64,000 nt of DNA from Caballeronia sordidicola (GTDB taxonomy: Bacteria; Pseudomonadota; Gammaproteobacteria; Burkholderiales; Burkholderiaceae), in contig NZ_JNFG01000020.1 in assembly GCF_000729995.1 (NCBI RefSeq), forward strand, positions 186,001 through 250,000. Direction: 5' to 3'. Both the position numbers and the translations under genes were made by a program. The notes beneath the pieces are model-generated. The model was not told where the DNA came from. It searched no databases and saw nothing but the letters and a program-made list of their open reading frames with translations. Shown one piece after another: positions 43,497-52,165 of this stretch; positions within the stretch are counted from its first letter, which is position 1; the number at the start of each line of letters is the position of its first letter.

Positions 43497-44531
43497 TCAC
43501 GCAAAATCCACGATGACTTTCATCGCTTTCGACCGGTCATTTGCGGTTTCAAAAGCCTTGAGCGAATCGCGATAAGAGAAGATATCGGATATCAGCGGCT
43601 TGGTATCGATCAACCGCTTGTTGAGCAGTTCAACTGCAATAGCAAATTCCTCATGAAACCGGAATGCGCCGCGCAAATCAAATTCCTTGGCCACAATCAC
43701 ATTCATCGGCAGCGGCACATCGCCCCCGAGACCCACCTGAACGATAACCCCGCGCGGCCGGATCGAGTCGAATGCGCCACGCAATGCGGACGCATTGCCG
43801 CTCGCTTCGATCAGCACATCGAACGTGCCCTTGCCTGCAGCGAAAGGCAGGAGCGCATCCGGCGCCTGCAATATGTTGAACGCTTGATCGGCACCGACTT
43901 CAAGCGCGCTTTTCAGAGGCAACTCATTCACATCGGTTGCCACGACATGCGCGGCGCCGGCACGTCGCGCTGCCGCGACAATCAATGCGCCAATCGGACC
44001 GCATCCTGTGACCAGCACGCGCTTGCCGAGCAATGGTCCCGCCCTGCGTACCGCGTGAAGCGCAACCGACAAGGGCTCGGCCATGGCGGCTTCAGCATCG
44101 CTCAACGCATCCGACACAACGTGAGCCTGCGACCGATCAATCACGATCTCCTGGCGAAACGCACCCTGGACGTGCGGCGTACGCATTGCGCTGCCGTAGT
44201 AGCGCATGTCGAGACAGTGGTTTTGCAGACCTTGCTGGCAGTATTCGCAGTGTCCGCAGGGCCGGCTGGGACTGATCGACACGCGCGTTCCGACGGGCAT
44301 GTCGGTGACACCGGCACCAACGCCCGAGACTACGCCCGATACCTCATGCCCGAGCACCATCGGTTCCTTGATGCGGACCGTCCCGAAGCCGCCGTGATTG
44401 AAGTAATGGAGATCAGAACCGCAGATGCCGCCGGCGCGAACGCGAATCAGCAGTTGATGCGCTTCCGGTTCGGGCGTCGGGACATCTTCAATGCGCAAAT
44501 CCAGCGGCGCGTGAATCACGAGTGCATGCAT
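43497..44531 (-). CDS. L-idonate 5-dehydrogenase-like zinc alcohol dehydrogenase
   Basis: This 344-residue medium-chain dehydrogenase has C37, H62 and E63 as catalytic zinc ligands, structural Cys at 92, 95, 98 and 106 (CGHCEYC...C), and a GCGPIG nucleotide motif. The GGICGSDLHYFNHGGFG opening is characteristic of L-idonate 5-dehydrogenases. The reaction would be L-idonate to 5-keto-D-gluconate with NAD(P). Enzymes for the next two steps (5-ketogluconate reduction and gluconate phosphorylation) lie 13 kb away at 57.5-58.8 kb. Sorbitol or other polyol activity is the alternative. Confidence 0.85.
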   Translation of the reverse strand: MHALVIHAPLDLRIEDVPTPEPEAHQLLIRVRAGGICGSDLHYFNHGGFGTVRIKEPMVLGHEVSGVVSGVGAGVTDMPVGTRVSISPSRPCGHCEYCQQGLQNHCLDMRYYGSAMRTPHVQGAFRQEIVIDRSQAHVVSDALSDAEAAMAEPLSVALHAVRRAGPLLGKRVLVTGCGPIGALIVAAARRAGAAHVVATDVNELPLKSALEVGADQAFNILQAPDALLPFAAGKGTFDVLIEASGNASALRGAFDSIRPRGVIVQVGLGGDVPLPMNVIVAKEFDLRGAFRFHEEFAIAVELLNKRLIDTKPLISDIFSYRDSLKAFETANDRSKAMKVIVDFA

Positions 44532-44654
44532 GGCGAAAACCCCTTGTTAGGCGGTACATTGAGCGGTACATCGAACGTGCTCCACTCTACGGCCAGCTCT
44601 TCAGCTTGAACAAGATCGATTCGGTCTGGATCAATAGGCGCGCCTTATGATCCC

Positions 44655-44687
44655 GCTGCAATTCAGCTGCAATTCAGCTGCGATTCC
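44655..44687 (+). repeat. Three-copy 11-bp tandem repeat
   Basis: GCTGCAATTCA occurs twice in tandem (44655-44665, 44666-44676), followed by a degenerate third copy GCTGCGATTCC. It lies between the idonate dehydrogenase gene and the end of the minus-strand porin gene. Confidence 0.6.
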
Positions 44688-44736
44688 ACTGCGCGCAGCG
44701 TGAGCCGCGCGCATTCATGACCAGCCGCACCGTCGA

Positions 44737-45840
44737 TCAGAACCTGTGGCGCAGGCCAATCGTCGCTTCGAACAGCGAGTTATAGCCATTGAAGGGCTGG
44801 TTCGATCCTGCACTACCCGCCAGCGTGGTCCATGCGCCGGTCAGGTGGTTGTAGTCCACGCCCACATAAACGTCGGTCCGCTTGCTGAGCAAGTAGTCAA
44901 GCGTCGGGCCGGTTGTGATCCGCGTTCCGCTTGTATTTGCGTGACGCAGGAAGTCGATATAAACCGGCATCATCAATTGCAGCGAAGGCGTGATGAAGTA
45001 GCCTGCTGCAACCGAGAACGAATCATTGCGGTAGTCAGCCGGATACACATGGCTATAGATGTAGGAGCCGTAGAGCTTGGCGCTGCCAAGCGCGTAGGTC
45101 GCACCCGCGGTAAATACCTTCTGCGAACTGTCGGGAATCGTGATGCCGAAATACGTGCTGCCGTAAGCCGAGGTTGCGGGTGTCAGGCCGCCGATATCGT
45201 TGATGACCTGATAAGCGGCGCCCACGCTAAGCGGCCCACGGTCATAAGAAAGACTGACCGCCGGCGAAGAGTTCTGATGGACGTTGCCCGCTGTCTGGCC
45301 AAAGGTGTAGGCGCTGCGCAGGGTGAAGCCGTAAAGTGTCGGCGAGGTATAGCGCGCCGTGTTGTCCAGACGTCCGCCGCCGGTTTCCCCTGCGCCCTGG
45401 AAGCCCGTGGTGCCGGTGTAGTTCGAGAACGCATAGATGTCATGCGTGTAGCCCATTTCATGCACGAGCGTGTACTGGCGGCCAAGCGCGATCGTGCCAT
45501 AAGGCGACACAAGCCCAACCATTGCCGTGCGGCCGAACAGCCGGGCAGCACCTGAAGGCGTCGACTGCTGCGTCACGCCGGTGTTCGGCGTGAAACCGTT
45601 TTCAAGCTGGAAGATCGCCTTCATGCCGCCGCCCAGGTCTTCCGTGCCCTGCAAACCCCAGCGGCTGCCAGACAGTTCGCCGCCGCTTCCCATGGTGAAA
45701 AGTTTTCCACCGGTCTTGGTCTGGTGGTTATCGAAGCGAATGGCTTCGTCGATGATCCCGTAAAGCGTGACGGACGACTGCGCATGTGCGACGTTAATGG
45801 CACAAGCTGTACTTAGTATGCCGAAGCAAATCTTTTTCAT
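44737..45840 (-). CDS. Outer-membrane porin, Burkholderia type
   Basis: This protein of about 367 residues has a signal peptide (MKKICFGILSTACAINVAHA) followed by QSSVTLYGIIDEAIRF and a C-terminal RHRF ending in Phe. The start at ATG 45840 is supported by AGGGGAAA upstream; a longer in-frame start is unlikely. It is next to the idonate-type dehydrogenase and divergent from the NAC-like regulator, so it may serve uptake for this catabolic block (inference). Confidence 0.9.
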   Translation of the reverse strand: MKKICFGILSTACAINVAHAQSSVTLYGIIDEAIRFDNHQTKTGGKLFTMGSGGELSGSRWGLQGTEDLGGGMKAIFQLENGFTPNTGVTQQSTPSGAARLFGRTAMVGLVSPYGTIALGRQYTLVHEMGYTHDIYAFSNYTGTTGFQGAGETGGGRLDNTARYTSPTLYGFTLRSAYTFGQTAGNVHQNSSPAVSLSYDRGPLSVGAAYQVINDIGGLTPATSAYGSTYFGITIPDSSQKVFTAGATYALGSAKLYGSYIYSHVYPADYRNDSFSVAAGYFITPSLQLMMPVYIDFLRHANTSGTRITTGPTLDYLLSKRTDVYVGVDYNHLTGAWTTLAGSAGSNQPFNGYNSLFEATIGLRHRF

Positions 45841-46266
45841 GTGTTTCCCCTGTTGTCGAAAGTCCAAACCCTCTATTTCCTGAAGCGTTTTCTTATATCC
45901 GGCACACTCTTTGGTGGCCGCGATCCGCGTTCATCACGCGGTATTTCCAGGCTTGAGCATGCTGCGCAGCGCTGCCCTGAGAGCCCTCTGCACGCCATGC
46001 ATTCGATCGGACGCCCGGCGCAGGGAAGCATAGGAAATGCTCCGGCATGGCCGTATTGCACGCTCGGTAATCGTTGCCTTCTGGTAAAGCGCCACGTTAA
46101 GCGGGTGAAAAAGTTAGCGCCAAGACGTCTTTGCGCTGGCGCAATAACATCCACTTATGGATGAGGGATTTGAGGCGCGAACGCGCGGGACTGGGGTTTT
46201 TGATGGCTGTCGGCTGCGCGAACCTTGCCCTATCATCTGAAATCGAATGACTTTCAGGCGACGAAC
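45841..46266. other. Divergent spacer between porin and NAC-like regulator
   Basis: There is no gene. GCGCCAAGACG and a loosely inverse CGCTGGCGC word lie near 46109-46142 and could be part of a LysR-type site, but symmetry is imperfect. Promoters for both divergent genes should be here. Confidence 0.4.
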
Positions 46267-47193
46267 GTGAATCTGCGGCGACTTAAATACTTCGTGAAGA
46301 TCGTGGATATAGGCAGCCTCACGCAGGCAGCCGAGGTTCTGCATATCGCCCAGCCGGCACTGAGCCAGCAACTGATCACGCTCGAAAGCGAGTTCCAGCA
46401 GCAACTTCTCGTGCGTACCAAACGTGGGGTGACGGCGACCGAGGCGGGCGCGACGCTTTATCGGCATGCACAACTGATCCTCCGGCAATACGAGCAAGCC
46501 CAGGCCGATGTGAAGAGCGCAGGGCAGACCTTGTCGGGATCCGTGTCGGTCGGGCTGGCGCCTGGGACCGGCGCTTCCGCGTTGTCGCTGCCGCTGCTGA
46601 CATCCGTGCGGGCGCGTCATCCGGACATTCTCCTGTACATCAACGAGAACTTCGGCACAACGCTCAGTGAACTCATCATGAACGGGCGCATGGACATGGC
46701 CGTGCTATACGGCGACAAGCCGGTCCACGGGCTCTCATTTCAACTCCTGCTGAATGAGGAACTCTTTCTCGTGGCGCCGCGCAGCATGGGTATCGCTCCC
46801 GGGCAGATCGCCGTGACCGACTTGCGCGATGTTCCGCTGCTCTTGCCCAGACCTTACAATTACCTTCGAAAATACGTCGACGAAGGGTTTGCACGCGTCC
46901 AGATGGTCCCCAAGGTCGTGGCGGAGATCGAGTCGGCAACTACATTGGCTGCTGCGGTGAGCGCTGGTATAGGCGCCACGATCCTGCCGGATTCGACCGC
47001 ACGCGTGGTGGCGGGAGCGGGCGATGTCGTGCAGTGCCGGATCGTTTCGCCCGTCATCAAGATCCCGCTTTCGGTCTGTTTGTCGGACCATCTGCCGCTT
47101 TCCGAGCCGGCCGCGGCGGTCAAGGACATCTTGCTGGAACTGGCTGCGGACCTTGCGCTGGGCGTCACGCCCGCCATTGGCGCCGATACATAA
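46267..47193 (+). CDS. LysR-type regulator, NAC-like
   Basis: This protein of about 308 residues opens NLRRLKYFVKIVDIGSLTQAAEVLHIAQPALSQQL, extremely close to the nitrogen assimilation control protein NAC and its relatives. The QALSG-like GQTLSGSVSVGLAPGT linker is also NAC-like. I place the start at GTG 46267 (VNLRRLKYF), with an AGG upstream; the longer frame adds a non-family leader. It lies directly upstream of the biotin carboxylase/pxp operon on the same strand and is the likely regulator. A link to nitrogen status is inferred. Confidence 0.86.
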   Translation: MNLRRLKYFVKIVDIGSLTQAAEVLHIAQPALSQQLITLESEFQQQLLVRTKRGVTATEAGATLYRHAQLILRQYEQAQADVKSAGQTLSGSVSVGLAPGTGASALSLPLLTSVRARHPDILLYINENFGTTLSELIMNGRMDMAVLYGDKPVHGLSFQLLLNEELFLVAPRSMGIAPGQIAVTDLRDVPLLLPRPYNYLRKYVDEGFARVQMVPKVVAEIESATTLAAAVSAGIGATILPDSTARVVAGAGDVVQCRIVSPVIKIPLSVCLSDHLPLSEPAAAVKDILLELAADLALGVTPAIGADT

Positions 47194-47353
47194 GCGCGCC
47201 TTATCGCTACAAAGCCAAACCGTCTTGGCGCGAATTTTATGCGCCGGATACATTGAGTTCATCGTAATTCGCCTGTGAGCGCGGCTCGCGGGCGTCGCGG
47301 TTTGCCGTACGCAGCTTACAAGCGTCGGCGCACGAATAACCGGGCCTGACTCA

Positions 47354-47803
47354 ATGATGGATCTAGAAAGAATCAAAGCCTTGATCGAACTGCTCGCGCA
47401 GTCACCGCTGGCCGAACTCGAGTTGATAGAAGGCGACGACCGGGTTCGACTCGTGAAAACGCCGGGCGGCCGCGCGGGTGTTGCTGGCGTTGCAGTGGCA
47501 ACAACGACGCCTGGCGAGCCTTCCGTACCTGCTCCCGCCACACCGTCCGTGCAAGCTGAAACCGACATCCACGTGATCGAGGCGCCGATGTTCGGCGTCG
47601 TGCATCTCACGCCGGCGCCAGGCGAAGCGCCGTTCGTTCAGGTCGGCGATACCGTGACGCAAGGTCAGGTGCTCTGCACGATCGAAGCGATGAAAATGTT
47701 CAATTCGATCGAGTCCGAATTCGCCGGCACCGTCCTGGCCATCCTAGTTAAAGCAGGCGATGAAGTCGAGTCAGCCCAGCCGCTGTTCCGGATCGGACGC
47801 TGA
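47354..47803 (+). CDS. accB: Biotin carboxyl carrier protein, AccB-type
   Basis: This 149-residue protein has an N-terminal helical region, an Ala/Pro-rich linker (about 40-70) and a biotinyl domain with EAMKM at 111-115, so K114 is the biotinylation site. It is followed 2 bp later by the biotin carboxylase gene. This is a second-type accB dedicated to the pathway of this operon and probably not the fatty-acid synthesis copy, since it is joined to pxpBCA. Confidence 0.87.
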   Translation: MMDLERIKALIELLAQSPLAELELIEGDDRVRLVKTPGGRAGVAGVAVATTTPGEPSVPAPATPSVQAETDIHVIEAPMFGVVHLTPAPGEAPFVQVGDTVTQGQVLCTIEAMKMFNSIESEFAGTVLAILVKAGDEVESAQPLFRIGR

Positions 47804-47805
47804 TC

Positions 47806-49155
47806 ATGTTCAACAAGGTCTTGATCGCGAATCGCGGAGAAATCGCGCTGCGTATCCAGCGTGCTTGCCGCGAACTGGGGCTGGAAACAGTCGCCGTTTA
47901 CTCAGAAGCCGATGCGGACGCCCGCCATGTACGTCTCGCTGACCAGGCAATCTGCATCGGTCCGGCCGCACCCGGGCAAAGCTATTTGAAGGGCGCGGCG
48001 ATCCTGTTCGCCGCGCATGTCAGCGGCGCCGAAGCCGTGCATCCGGGCTACGGATTTTTATCGGAGAACGCGGACTTCGCCGACCAGGTCGAGGCCGCGG
48101 GCATGACGTTCATCGGCCCGGAACCGCGCTCCATTCGCATCATGGGCGACAAGGTAGCCGCCAAGCGTGCGATGCGCGCAGCGGGCGTGCCTTGCGTTCC
48201 CGGCCCCGAAGGCGGCTTGCCAGAGGATCCTCAGGGCATCCTGAGGGCAGCTGCCGAGATCGGTTATCCGGTGATCGTGAAAGCGGCCGGCGGCGGAGGA
48301 GGCCGCGGCATGCGCGTCGTGCCTGACGCAGCACAATTGCTCGATGCTGTCGCCGTGACGCGCGAGGAAGCCCGCCGCGCATTTGGGAAACCCGAGCTCT
48401 ATGTCGAAAAATTCCTCGAGCATCCGCGCCATGTCGAGATCCAGGTTCTATGCGATACCCACGGCAACGCGCTCTGGCTCGGATCACGCGATTGCTCGAT
48501 GCAGCGCCGACATCAGAAGGTGCTGGAAGAGGCGCCTGCGCCCGGCATCGATGCAGACCTCATCCGTCAGGTGGGTGAGCGCTGCGTGGAAGCGTGCAGG
48601 CAGAACGGGTACCGGGGAGTAGGGACGTTCGAATTTCTCTACGAGAACGGTGAGTTCTATTTCATCGAAATGAACACACGTTTGCAGGTCGAGCATCCGG
48701 TGACCGAGATGACGTCGGGTATCGACGTAGTCCGCGAGCAGATTCGCGTCGCACAAGGTCACGTGCTTTCGATCACTCAGGCGGATATCCTCACCAACGG
48801 TCACTCGCTCGAATGCCGTATCAATGCGGAAGATCCGTCGACGTTCATGCCTTGCCCGGGTCGCATCTCGCATTGGGAACTACCAGGTGGCAACGGCGTG
48901 CGCGTGGATTCGCACATGAACGCGGGTCTCACGGTGCCGCCGTATTACGACTCACTGATCGCAAAGGTCGTGACCCATGGCGCGAGTCGAGCCGAAGCGC
49001 TCGCGCGCATGCGCATCGCGCTGTCGGAGATGCGCATAGAAGGCATTCGAACGAATGTGCCGCTGCATCGGGCAATACTCGACGATAACGACTTCTGCGC
49101 GGGCGGCGTCGATATTCACCATCTGGAACGCTGGCTGGCAAGGAGAACGAATTGA
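47806..49155 (+). CDS. accC: Biotin carboxylase, AccC-type
   Basis: This 449-residue protein has the ATP-grasp features of biotin carboxylase: FNKVLIANRGEIALRIQRACRELG opening, glycine-rich GGGGGRGM loop, and EMNTRLQVEHPVTEM. It carboxylates the biotin on the preceding carrier protein using ATP and bicarbonate. Its stop overlaps the start of pxpB, so translation is coupled. The acceptor is presumably the CT-type pair PxpB/PxpC encoded next, not acetyl-CoA. Confidence 0.9.
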   Translation: MFNKVLIANRGEIALRIQRACRELGLETVAVYSEADADARHVRLADQAICIGPAAPGQSYLKGAAILFAAHVSGAEAVHPGYGFLSENADFADQVEAAGMTFIGPEPRSIRIMGDKVAAKRAMRAAGVPCVPGPEGGLPEDPQGILRAAAEIGYPVIVKAAGGGGGRGMRVVPDAAQLLDAVAVTREEARRAFGKPELYVEKFLEHPRHVEIQVLCDTHGNALWLGSRDCSMQRRHQKVLEEAPAPGIDADLIRQVGERCVEACRQNGYRGVGTFEFLYENGEFYFIEMNTRLQVEHPVTEMTSGIDVVREQIRVAQGHVLSITQADILTNGHSLECRINAEDPSTFMPCPGRISHWELPGGNGVRVDSHMNAGLTVPPYYDSLIAKVVTHGASRAEALARMRIALSEMRIEGIRTNVPLHRAILDDNDFCAGGVDIHHLERWLARRTN

Positions 49156-49919
49156 GCCCGATTCTCGAGCGCGTGCTCGACGCAACGACTACGGGCGCCA
49201 TGACATCCAAGCGTCCCCAACAAAATGTGCAAGGGAATGCGCACTTGGCGACCCCGAGCGACTCCGATCAAAAACCGCGGATCAGCCTGCTTGGGACGAG
49301 CGCGATGCTGTTCGAAGCGCCCGGCGAACTCGATCTGCAGACGCAGCGCCGCATCTGGGCGCTCGGTCAACGTGCCGCAACGTGGGAGGGTATTCGCGAA
49401 GCCGTTCCCGGCATGTCGAACCTCATGCTCACATTCGACCGGCCGCCGCGCCAGCCTGGCTCGCTCGTTGCCGCTCTGCACGACGCCTGGGAAGCGGCGG
49501 AAGAGCTGTCGCTCGAAGGCAAGACCGTCGTGCTGCCCGTTCAATACGGTGGGAATTTCGGCCCGCATTTGAGCGACGTGGTCGCGCACACAGGCCTCTC
49601 GGTGGATGAGATTGTCGCGCTGCACAGCGAACCGCTTTACACGGTTTATGCCCTCGGCAGTCACCCGGGATATTGTTATCTCGGCGGCATGGACCCGCGC
49701 ATCGCCGCGCCGCGCCGCAAGGTGCCGGTGCTCGGATTGCCGGGCGGCGCGGTATCCATAGGCGGAGTCCAGACCGGTGTCTCGGCGTCAGCGGGACCGA
49801 GCGGCTGGAACACGATCGGTCACACGGACATGTCGTTCTTTGACCCGACCCGGACAGACCCCGCCATGTTCGCGCCCGGCGACATGATCCGCTTCAGTGT
49901 CGAAAGGATTGTCCGATGA
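49152..49919 (+). CDS. pxpB: PxpB/KipI-type carboxyltransferase subunit (CT_C_D)
   Basis: This 255-residue protein shows the KipI/allophanate-hydrolase-subunit-1 signature: GGNFGPHLSDVVAHTGLSVDEIV, YALGSHPGYCYLGGMDPRI, LPGGAVSIGGVQTGVSASAGPSGWNTIGHT. The likely start is a TTG overlapping the accC stop; an ATG at 49200 is an alternative. In the 5-oxoprolinase complex it works with PxpC and PxpA. The same domain is the C-D half of the carboxyltransferase of urea carboxylase, which matters here because accB and accC are in the same operon. Confidence 0.87.
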   Translation: MSPILERVLDATTTGAMTSKRPQQNVQGNAHLATPSDSDQKPRISLLGTSAMLFEAPGELDLQTQRRIWALGQRAATWEGIREAVPGMSNLMLTFDRPPRQPGSLVAALHDAWEAAEELSLEGKTVVLPVQYGGNFGPHLSDVVAHTGLSVDEIVALHSEPLYTVYALGSHPGYCYLGGMDPRIAAPRRKVPVLGLPGGAVSIGGVQTGVSASAGPSGWNTIGHTDMSFFDPTRTDPAMFAPGDMIRFSVERIVR

Positions 49920-50920
49920 TCGAGGTACTTTCCAACGCCGCTCTGGCGACGATTCAGGATCAGGGCCGACAAGGCTATCTGCGATACGGCGTGGGCACGT
50001 CGGGCGCGATGGACCGCGTAGCGCTTGCCATTGGCAACCTGATGCTGGGCAATCCCGACGATGCCGCCGGCATCGAGATCCCGCTATTCCCGTTTCGCGT
50101 TCGCTTCACGCAAGACACCGCGTTCGCGTTGACAGGAGCTGACTGCTCGGCGCGTCTTGGCGAGCGCCCGGTCTTGCCGTGGTGGACCCTGCAGGCGAAG
50201 AAGGACGATGTGCTGACCATTGGCGTTCCCGCAAGTGGAGCGCGGTGTTATCTGCTGCTCAAGGGGGGCGTGGACGTGCCGGTCGTGCTCGGGTCGCGCA
50301 GCACGCAACTGCGAGGCGAGTTCGGTGGTTTCCTCGGGCGGCAGCTCAAAAAAGGCGATGTCGTTCAGGCAGCGGATGTTGAATTGGCGCAGAGCGAGAC
50401 AGTCAACGAGGTAGCCGGCTTCGGCGTGACGCCACCTTCATGGACGCTTGGCGAGCTTGAAACAAGTCCGCTGACCGACCCCGCCGACACCGTTGTGCGC
50501 GTGTTGCCGGCCGGTGAATACGAGGCTTACGAGCAGGACTCCATCGAAGCGTTCTGGCGGGAAAGCTGGAAGGTCACGCCGCAAAGCGATCGTTATGGAT
50601 ATCGCCTTGGCGGGCCGGTGCTGGTTTCAAAACGTCCCGAGGAGATGCGCTCGCACGGCATTGTGCCGGGTGTGATCCAGGTGCCGCCCAGTGGCCAGCC
50701 GATCATCCAGTTGCGAGACGCGCAGCCCTCGGGCGGTTACCCGAAGATCGGCACGGTCATCGAAGCGGATCTTTGGCGGCTGGCGCAGGCGCGCATCGGC
50801 TCGAAGCTGCGCTTCGTGCAGACCAGCTACGAAGCGGGCGTCGACGCGCTGGATGATCTCGACCGCTATATGACGAAGCTGCGTAACCTCGTCGGGCTCC
50901 ATCGGGGCACAAGGCCGTAG
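49916..50920 (+). CDS. pxpC: PxpC/KipA-type carboxyltransferase subunit (CT_A_B)
   Basis: This 334-residue protein has the biotin-dependent carboxyltransferase A-B subdomain signature: LATIQDQGRQGYLRYGVGTSGAMDRVA, then RVLPAGEYEAY and SDRYGYRLGGP. It overlaps pxpB by 4 bp. Together PxpB and PxpC form a complete CT domain of the urea-carboxylase type. With PxpA they form bacterial 5-oxoprolinase, which opens 5-oxoproline to glutamate using ATP. Confidence 0.88.
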   Translation: MIEVLSNAALATIQDQGRQGYLRYGVGTSGAMDRVALAIGNLMLGNPDDAAGIEIPLFPFRVRFTQDTAFALTGADCSARLGERPVLPWWTLQAKKDDVLTIGVPASGARCYLLLKGGVDVPVVLGSRSTQLRGEFGGFLGRQLKKGDVVQAADVELAQSETVNEVAGFGVTPPSWTLGELETSPLTDPADTVVRVLPAGEYEAYEQDSIEAFWRESWKVTPQSDRYGYRLGGPVLVSKRPEEMRSHGIVPGVIQVPPSGQPIIQLRDAQPSGGYPKIGTVIEADLWRLAQARIGSKLRFVQTSYEAGVDALDDLDRYMTKLRNLVGLHRGTRP

Positions 50921-50924
50921 CGCG

Positions 50925-51347
50925 ATGACACAGAAAAAAGAATTGCAGATAAGCGAGCTTCGGCAGATCACCGGATGGCTCGAAACGGCGGGCATCGGGT
51001 TTATCGAAATCGGCGGGAAAGGGACCTTGGTCCGGCTGACGCTTGAGGGCGGTGGTGCGACTGGTCCACAGCCCGTGCGGTCCGCGCCGACCCTGCAGGA
51101 GACGCGGGTCCTGGCCACGTCCCCGGGGGTCTTGATGACCTGCCATCCGATGCGATCAACGCCTATTGTCGAACCGGGTGCAGCGGTCCGGCAGGGCGAT
51201 GTGCTGGGCCTGCTGCGCGTTGCGCAGCTTTGCCTTCCGGTGATCTCGCCTTCAGACGGTGTCGTCGTGAAGTGGCTGGTCGAGGCGGGCGCGACGGTCG
51301 GGTACGGGACCGCGCTGATGACCCTCGCGCCGGCCGGCAATCTTTAA
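50925..51347 (+). CDS. Biotinyl-type carrier domain lacking the biotin lysine
   Basis: This 140-residue protein has the AccB domain shape: N-terminal helix ELRQITGWLETAGIGFIEIG, a linker, then a lipoyl/biotinyl fold PIVEPGAAVRQGDVLGLLRVAQLCLPVISPSDGVV. Aligned with the EAMKM loop of the other carrier, the lysine position is Q101 (LRVAQL), so it cannot be biotinylated in the usual way. It lies between pxpC and pxpA. A structural or regulatory role in the complex is possible (inference). It starts 4 bases after the pxpC stop. Confidence 0.72.
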   Translation: MTQKKELQISELRQITGWLETAGIGFIEIGGKGTLVRLTLEGGGATGPQPVRSAPTLQETRVLATSPGVLMTCHPMRSTPIVEPGAAVRQGDVLGLLRVAQLCLPVISPSDGVVVKWLVEAGATVGYGTALMTLAPAGNL

Positions 51348-51360
51348 ACGGAGTGACACC

Positions 51361-52128
51361 ATGGAAATCGATCTGAACGCGGACCTGGGCGAAGGCTTCG
51401 GCCCGTACCGGATGGGCGAAGACGAGGCAATGATGGAGATCGTCTCGTCGGCCAACGTGGCGTGCGGCTATCACGCAGGCGATCCGGTGATCATGGACCG
51501 GACGGTGCGCATGACACTGGGACGCGACATTGACCTTGGCGCGCATGTCGGCTTTCCCGATCTCATGGGCTTCGGACGCCGGCCCATTCAAGCTGATCCG
51601 CTTGAACTCGCCAAGTACGTGCTGTACCAGATGGGCGCGCTCGCGGGCATTGCAAAAGCTGCGGGAGCGCATCTCACGCACATGAGTTTTCATGGCGCGC
51701 TCGGCAACATGGCCGCGGCATCGTACGAACTTGCCGAGCCGCTTGTGCGCGCGGTGGCCGATTTCGATGATCGCATTATCGTCAGTGTATCGACGAACAC
51801 GCAGATCGAGCGTGCCGCCGACAAAATCGGCTTGCGGGTCGCTAACACCTTTCTCGCCGATCGCGCCTACGACAACGAAGGCAACCTCGTCTCGCGCAAG
51901 CTCGACGGCGCCGTGATCAAGGACCGGGCAGCCGTGCTTGCCCGCGTGACGCAGTTGCTCGAGGACGGCACGGTCACGACCATCACCGGCCAGCGATTGA
52001 AGATCGTCGCGCAGTCGATCCTGCTTCACGGCGACACGCCCGGAGCAGTCGAACTCGCGCGCACGGTGCGGGGCGCGATCGAATCGGGTGGCGGGCGCAT
52101 CGTGCCGGTATCGCGGCTCATCAAGTGA
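51361..52128 (+). CDS. pxpA: PxpA, LamB/YcsF-type 5-oxoprolinase subunit A
   Basis: This 255-residue protein opens EIDLNADLGEGFGPYRMGEDEAMMEIVSSANVACGYHAGDP, the LamB/YcsF signature with likely metal-binding or catalytic Asp/Glu/His residues. It is the hydrolase-like part of the PxpABC 5-oxoprolinase. The ATG has CGGAG upstream. Family members with lactam or related cyclic-amide substrates are the alternative, given the accompanying biotin enzymes. Confidence 0.88.
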   Translation: MEIDLNADLGEGFGPYRMGEDEAMMEIVSSANVACGYHAGDPVIMDRTVRMTLGRDIDLGAHVGFPDLMGFGRRPIQADPLELAKYVLYQMGALAGIAKAAGAHLTHMSFHGALGNMAAASYELAEPLVRAVADFDDRIIVSVSTNTQIERAADKIGLRVANTFLADRAYDNEGNLVSRKLDGAVIKDRAAVLARVTQLLEDGTVTTITGQRLKIVAQSILLHGDTPGAVELARTVRGAIESGGGRIVPVSRLIK

Positions 52129-52165
52129 GCGCCATTTTTTTGTGAATCAAGAACAGGGGTAATTC

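Noticed and set aside
43311..44609. 432-codon plus-strand frame opposite the idonate dehydrogenase
   Set aside because: The minus strand has all zinc-dehydrogenase motifs; the plus-strand translation has none.
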